Source: Hyphomicrobiales bacterium (GTDB lineage: Bacteria > Pseudomonadota > Alphaproteobacteria > Rhizobiales > CAYWUX01). Taken from it: a stretch of 10,944 bases of DNA. Each line of letters opens with the position of its first letter. The stretch's first letter is position 1. The notes beneath the pieces were generated by a model. It worked only from the letters and a program-made list of their open reading frames with translations. It made no database searches and was not told the origin of the DNA. The DNA lies in the NCBI GenBank assembly GCA_028279265.1, contig JANQOC010000141.1:1-10944 (forward strand), read 5' to 3'. The position numbers and the translations under genes are program-made. Of this stretch, positions 6,921-10,944 are shown in pieces.

Positions 6921-8222
6921 ATGATCGTATCTTTGATCGGTTTCGGAATACTGTTTTTGATTGCCTTTCTCGGCTATCCTCTGGGGCTCACCATGCTGCT
7001 CGTCGGCGGTGCCGGGTTCGCCATCCTGCGGGGCACGGAACCGGCCTTGGAAATGGTCGGCCAGCAAATACTCGACGTTACCCTGAACACAAACTTTGCG
7101 GTGCTGCCGATGTTCCTGTTGATGGGAGCGTTTGTACACCGGGCCGCACTAGCCGATGACATGTACGAGGCAGCGGATGCCTGGATCGGGCACTTCCGCG
7201 GCGGGCTTGCCATGTCGACGATCGCCGCTTGCGGGGGATTCGCTGCGGTTTCCGGCAGTTCCCTGGCGACCGCCGCAACCATGGCCAAGGTCGCCGTGCC
7301 GTCGATGCGCAGGTTCAAATATGCGGACAGCCTGGCCGCGGGAACGGTGGCCGCGGGCGGCACCATGGGAATTCTGATCCCGCCCAGTGCCGCGCTCATT
7401 ATCTATGGCATCCTGACCGAGGAAGACATTGCCGCCCTCTTCGTTGCCGGCATTATACCCGGGATCATAACCATTGTTTCCTACATTACGGTTATCAAGC
7501 TGGTCACCTATATCTGGCCTGAAATGGGACCGCGCGGCGACCGGTCGAGCTGGAAACGGCGATTTCAGACACTTTGGAAAATTTGGGGTGTCGCTCTGCT
7601 GTTCCTGCTGATCATGGGCGGAATTTCATTTGGCGTTTTTACACCTAACGAGGCCGGCGGCATTGGCGCCATCGGGGCTTTGATTTTCGCCATTTTGCGC
7701 GGGCGGATGAACCTGCGAATTTTTTTCGATTCTCTGCTGGAAGCCGTTAACACGACCGCCATGGTTCTGGTGATTGTCATTGGCGCCCTGGTGCTCAACA
7801 ATTTCGTCACCATGTCGGGCCTGCCTGCGGAAATGGTCAGCTGGGTTGAAACACTCGAGCTTTCTCCCATGGTTGTGATGCTGATCATCCTCGCCTTTTA
7901 CGTTGTGCTGGGGACGGTGATCGAAGGCCTGGCCATGATCTTCCTGACTGTGCCGATCTTTGTGCCACTGGTTGAAGGTCTTGGCTTCGATCTCATCTGG
8001 TTTGGGATCGTCATGGTCATGGTCGTCGAGATCAGCCTTATTACGCCACCTATCGGGCTTAATGTTTTCGTTCTGAAATCGATGCTGCCGGAAGTACCGC
8101 TGAAGAGTATTTTCAGAGGTATTGCTCCTTTCTTTGCGGCCGATTTGATCCGGCTGGCACTCATCGTTTTCATACCGGCCCTGGCTCTTTGGCTGCCTGC
8201 CGTCGTTTACGGCCGGTTCTGA
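6921..8222 (+). CDS. dctM: TRAP transporter large permease subunit, DctM family (system 2)
   Basis: This 433-residue polytopic protein is the ion-driven translocation subunit. Family motifs are all present: VLPMFLLMGAFVHRAAL (61-77), FRGGLAMSTIAACGGFAAVSGSS (92-114, in part), LIPPSAALIIYGILTEEDI (152-170), FVAGIIPG (174-181), TPNEAGGIGAIGAL (241-254), LGTVIEGLAMIFLTVP (330-345) and TPPIGLNVFVLKS (375-387). The loop that usually reads TPTEAG is TPNEAG here, a conservative change near the expected ion site. ATG at 6921 is the earliest possible start because an in-frame TGA (6918-6920) sits directly before it. The length is normal and the gene is intact. It differs widely from the first DctM, as expected for an independent transporter. 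Confidence 0.94.
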   Translation: MIVSLIGFGILFLIAFLGYPLGLTMLLVGGAGFAILRGTEPALEMVGQQILDVTLNTNFAVLPMFLLMGAFVHRAALADDMYEAADAWIGHFRGGLAMSTIAACGGFAAVSGSSLATAATMAKVAVPSMRRFKYADSLAAGTVAAGGTMGILIPPSAALIIYGILTEEDIAALFVAGIIPGIITIVSYITVIKLVTYIWPEMGPRGDRSSWKRRFQTLWKIWGVALLFLLIMGGISFGVFTPNEAGGIGAIGALIFAILRGRMNLRIFFDSLLEAVNTTAMVLVIVIGALVLNNFVTMSGLPAEMVSWVETLELSPMVVMLIILAFYVVLGTVIEGLAMIFLTVPIFVPLVEGLGFDLIWFGIVMVMVVEISLITPPIGLNVFVLKSMLPEVPLKSIFRGIAPFFAADLIRLALIVFIPALALWLPAVVYGRF

Positions 8223-8241
8223 CTAAGCTCCCATTATATTT

Positions 8242-8290
8242 GCCGGCATGGACTCTGTTCGGTGAACGGCCCTTTGACAGCCGGTATTTT
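8242..8290 (+). terminator. Possible terminator after TRAP operon 2
   Basis: GCCGGC (8242-8247) can pair with GCCGGT (8280-8285), enclosing a small hairpin GTTC-GGT-GAAC (8257-8267), and the fold is followed by ATTTT. It starts 20 bases after the dctM stop. The long, imperfect stem and short T-run make it a weak prediction. Its T-run overlaps the CtrA box that follows. Confidence 0.3.
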
Positions 8291-8304
8291 AACGACCCAT
8301 TAAC
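8289..8304 (+). promoter_or_regulatory. CtrA box (TTAA-N7-TTAAC) upstream of the hybrid kinase gene
   Basis: The sequence TTAACGACCCATTAAC matches the full CtrA consensus exactly: two TTAA half-sites seven bases apart, the second followed by C. It lies 154 bases before the kinase start, in an intergenic region, where CtrA sites normally act. CtrA is the alphaproteobacterial response regulator that controls cell cycle, motility and related signalling genes. A random match in this 236-base gap would be expected well under once in a hundred such gaps. Whether it activates or represses is unknown. Confidence 0.6.
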
Positions 8305-8458
8305 CAGTAGGGCAGGATTGCCCCGAATAGGCCGGTGTGAATAGGACGTTTGGGCGAATTGGTGTCCCATTCCTCGAATTTTTCGAATGATGTAATTGTT
8401 TCTGAAAGGTTTTGTGGTTCTTTGAAAACTTAAAAAATCGGTGCAAGAGAGTATCAAA

Positions 8459-10944
8459 ATGCCACGGATTGCGGGTTTCGACAGCCTTTCAGCAACCTCA
8501 GAACCTTCTCAGGCTAACAGGCCTTCTCAGGCGATCGAGGGTGTCGCGGAGTCACCGCAACCACAATCTGCACGGACTTATGGGCGGCAGGCCCCGAAGT
8601 TTGCGCTGGGCCGCCTCAGTTTCAGTCTCCTGGCCGCGGGATTCCTTTGTGCCACCCTGGTATTGCTGGGTTTCGCCACAGGTGCCCTCGTTCCCAACGA
8701 CATGATGGTTATTGCCGCCTCCGTCGCCGTCACATTGGTCGTCGCGACCCTTTGTTTGACAAATATGCAAAACCCCAGGAATGAGAATTATTACTCCGCA
8801 GATGAACCGGCAGAGCAAACCGAGGCGCATGCCCCCTCCGGCCCATCGGTCAAAGACATGACCAAAATGGCGGGACATCTGGAGACGAGTATCGAATCCC
8901 TCAAAGATGTTTACTGGGAATTGAGAGACAACGAAGCCCGCTATCGTGAACTTCTCGATAATCAGCAAGACATAATTCTCAGAAGAGATTCCGAGGGGCG
9001 GCTAACCTTCGTCAATGATGCCTTCTGTCGTACATTCTCAATCAGAAGAAACGATATTCTCGGAGAGTTTTTTCGACCCCAGATCCTGGAAGGTGAAGAC
9101 GAACAGGAGAAACCGTCGCTCACCGGAAACAACCGAAGAAGTTTTATGCAGCGGGTCCAGACATCCCGCGGCGCGAGGTGGATCGAATGGGAAGAATTTG
9201 TCATCCTCGACGAATTGAACGCCCTGCGTGAAACCCAGAGCGTCGGGCGAGATGTCACGGAACAGCGGGAAGCCAGAGACGCTCTGCAGGATGCGCGTGC
9301 CCGCGCTGAAGAAGCCAGCCAGGCAAAGTCTCGTTTTCTGGCGTCCATGAGCCATGAAATCCGCACACCCATGAACGGTATTCTCGGGATGACCGGTCTC
9401 TTGCTGGACACGCCGCTTTCCGGCGAGCAGAAATCCTATGCCAGGGCAATTTCCCAGTCCGCCAAAGTTCTCCTGTCCCTAATCGACGAGATACTCGATT
9501 TTTCGAAAATCGAAGCCGGCAAGCTCGAACTGATCGAAGCGCCCTTCGACCTCAGGGACATGGTGCAGTCGGTAACCGAATTGCTGAGCCCCCGCGCTCA
9601 TGACAAGCAAATCGAGATTGGCTGGTTCGTCGACGAAAACTTGCCGAGAAACGTTATCGGAGACGAGGTGCGGGTCCGTCAAATTCTGCTGAACCTGGTG
9701 AGTAATGCCATTAAGTTTACGGATGAAGGCGGTGTGGCGATCGAAGTCGGCTTTGAGACCATCCTCTCCGAAAAAATTCATGGTGAAAAAGAGCAGAACC
9801 AGGAAAACATCGAAGCCCGTATCCTGGTGCGCGATACGGGAATCGGGCTCTCCCAGACCGATTGTGAACTGATATTCAAGGCATTCGAACAGGCTGACGG
9901 AACACCTGCCAGGCGCTATGGCGGAACCGGGCTGGGGCTGACGATCTGCAAGAAACTTGCCCAGGAAATGGGCGGGGATATTCAGGTCGAAAGTGAACTG
10001 AAAATCGGCTCCACATTTACCGTGACGCTGCCATTTACTTATCAGCAAGAAGACTTGAATGGATACACCGACCTGCAGACCCGCAATCCTTCGCGGGTGC
10101 TCGTTATTTCGGAGTTTGATATTGAGTCCAAGCTCATCTGCAAGACATTGAACTCTTCAGGCCGGGAAGCGGACTGGGCCTTGCCCGAGCTCGCCGTCAC
10201 ACAGATCCGGCGCGCAGCAGAGGCGGGAAACCCCTACGAGGCCATTATCACCGATCCCACGAGCCGGCCTGCCCAGGCGCAGCTTATGCTGAAGGAGGCG
10301 CGCGCCCACAACAGACCGGTCCGCGCCCTGTTTCTGATCGATACCGCCGACCGAAGCAGCGTCAATGAAATGAAGGAAAAGGGATTTGACGCCTACCTGG
10401 TTCGCCCCGTTCGTTCCGACTCCCTGTTCAAGAGACTTACCGGGTCGGATGTCGGGGAACCCCAGGATCAATCCTCAGTTTATGCCGAAGAATCGGAATG
10501 CCGGAACGGCGAAGAAGCAGGCCTGAAATCCGGTTTAACAACGGAATGTTCAGACCCGAGAGAATTCAAACTCACTGTTCTCCTGGCCGAGGACAACGAG
10601 ATCAATGCCAAACTTGCCATCACCATGTTGAAGAAAGAAGGGTGCGAGGTGTTACACGCCGAAAACGGGCAGGAGGTCATCGAACTGATGAGGACTTCGG
10701 CCATCGGCAAGCTTCCCAGAATCGATATGATTTTGATGGACATGCACATGCCCGAAGTCGACGGGCTGGAGGCGACAAAAATTTTACGCCGTATGCCCGT
10801 ACTGCAAAATGGTGTCAATCCGGCTCAAATTCCCATCATTGCCATCACCGCAAACGCGTTTTCGGAAGATCGAGAACTGTGTCTGGAATCCGGAATGAAT
10901 GACTATCTTGCGAAACCCTTCGATCACGATCAGCTCGCCGAGAT
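8459..10944 (+). CDS. Hybrid sensor histidine kinase (2 TM, PAS, HisKA, HATPase_c, degenerate REC, REC), 3'-truncated by window edge
   Basis: The frame is open for 828 codons from ATG 8459 to the window end. Order: a Pro/Ser/Gln-rich cytoplasmic N-terminus (1-50); two membrane helices (about 54-74 and 82-102) with almost no periplasmic loop; a PAS domain (about 160-270, starting ARYRELLDNQQDIILR); a coiled linker; HisKA with phosphoacceptor His299 in SMSHEIRTPMNGI; HATPase with N box NLVSNAIKF (412-420), DTGIG (459-463) and GGTGLGL (488-494). The first receiver (about 546-660) is degenerate: Ser551/Glu552 replace the acidic pair and Arg649 replaces the conserved Lys, though Asp599 remains. 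The second (about 704 onward) is canonical: Glu711, Asp712, phospho-Asp761, Lys819. The H-box is of the BarA-like hybrid type, not CckA. A phosphotransfer domain may follow beyond the edge. The start has a modest AAGAGAG (8445-8451) upstream. The signal sensed is unknown. Confidence 0.95.
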   Translation, partial: MPRIAGFDSLSATSEPSQANRPSQAIEGVAESPQPQSARTYGRQAPKFALGRLSFSLLAAGFLCATLVLLGFATGALVPNDMMVIAASVAVTLVVATLCLTNMQNPRNENYYSADEPAEQTEAHAPSGPSVKDMTKMAGHLETSIESLKDVYWELRDNEARYRELLDNQQDIILRRDSEGRLTFVNDAFCRTFSIRRNDILGEFFRPQILEGEDEQEKPSLTGNNRRSFMQRVQTSRGARWIEWEEFVILDELNALRETQSVGRDVTEQREARDALQDARARAEEASQAKSRFLASMSHEIRTPMNGILGMTGLLLDTPLSGEQKSYARAISQSAKVLLSLIDEILDFSKIEAGKLELIEAPFDLRDMVQSVTELLSPRAHDKQIEIGWFVDENLPRNVIGDEVRVRQILLNLVSNAIKFTDEGGVAIEVGFETILSEKIHGEKEQNQENIEARILVRDTGIGLSQTDCELIFKAFEQADGTPARRYGGTGLGLTICKKLAQEMGGDIQVESELKIGSTFTVTLPFTYQQEDLNGYTDLQTRNPSRVLVISEFDIESKLICKTLNSSGREADWALPELAVTQIRRAAEAGNPYEAIITDPTSRPAQAQLMLKEARAHNRPVRALFLIDTADRSSVNEMKEKGFDAYLVRPVRSDSLFKRLTGSDVGEPQDQSSVYAEESECRNGEEAGLKSGLTTECSDPREFKLTVLLAEDNEINAKLAITMLKKEGCEVLHAENGQEVIELMRTSAIGKLPRIDMILMDMHMPEVDGLEATKILRRMPVLQNGVNPAQIPIIAITANAFSEDRELCLESGMNDYLAKPFDHDQLAE
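8504..8532 (+). repeat. Short direct repeat inside the 5' end of the kinase gene
   Basis: CCTTCTCAGGC occurs at 8504-8514 and again at 8522-8532, an 18-base period that encodes a repeated Pro-Ser-Gln-Ala in the disordered N-terminus. It is a small in-frame duplication, likely neutral. Confidence 0.6.

Noticed and set aside
821..8222. The two TRAP operons as a recent tandem duplication
   Set aside because: The binding proteins and permeases differ throughout at the protein level beyond family motifs, and gene spacing differs.
8459..10944. Identity of the kinase as CckA, because of the nearby CtrA box
   Set aside because: The H-box is SHEIRTPMNG (BarA-like), there is one PAS, and two receivers follow. 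CckA has a different H-box (HDFNN type) and a single receiver.

Overview
This window looks like part of a chromosome from a marine-type alphaproteobacterium. The evidence is moderate GC content, two complete TRAP (tripartite ATP-independent periplasmic) transporters side by side, an FCD-type GntR regulator, and a perfect TTAA-N7-TTAAC box, the CtrA site of Alphaproteobacteria, ahead of a hybrid histidine kinase. The genus cannot be fixed from the sequence.

Layout. (1) 1-567: 3' part of a fumarylacetoacetate hydrolase (FAH) family enzyme, cut by the left edge. (2) 821-3872: first TRAP operon, dctP-dctQ-dctM. (3) 3993-4718, minus strand: a GntR/FCD regulator, convergent with the first operon and separated from it by a hairpin. 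(4) 4719-5268: a 550-base, partly AT-rich control region between the regulator and the second operon, with several inverted repeats. (5) 5269-8222: second TRAP operon, dctP-dctQ-dctM, unrelated in detail to the first. (6) 8223-8458: an intergenic region with a terminator-like fold and the CtrA box. (7) 8459-10944: a hybrid histidine kinase with two membrane segments, PAS, HisKA, HATPase, a degenerate receiver and a canonical receiver, cut by the right edge.

How it fits together. Each TRAP system pairs a periplasmic binding protein with a small and a large membrane subunit and should import an organic solute using an ion gradient. The FAH enzyme upstream suggests, without proving, that the solute of the first system feeds a pathway ending in cleavage or decarboxylation of a diketo or oxo acid, as in aromatic or sugar-acid breakdown. 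The regulator between the two systems is the obvious candidate to control one or both; its FCD domain keeps the three metal-binding histidines, so it probably senses a small carboxylate. The kinase appears to be a separate unit under cell-cycle or motility-type (CtrA) control.

I see no clear new system: no phage, CRISPR, toxin or transposon signal. The points most worth a second look are the loss of the usual substrate-binding arginine in both binding proteins, the CtrA box, and the degenerate receiver inside the kinase.
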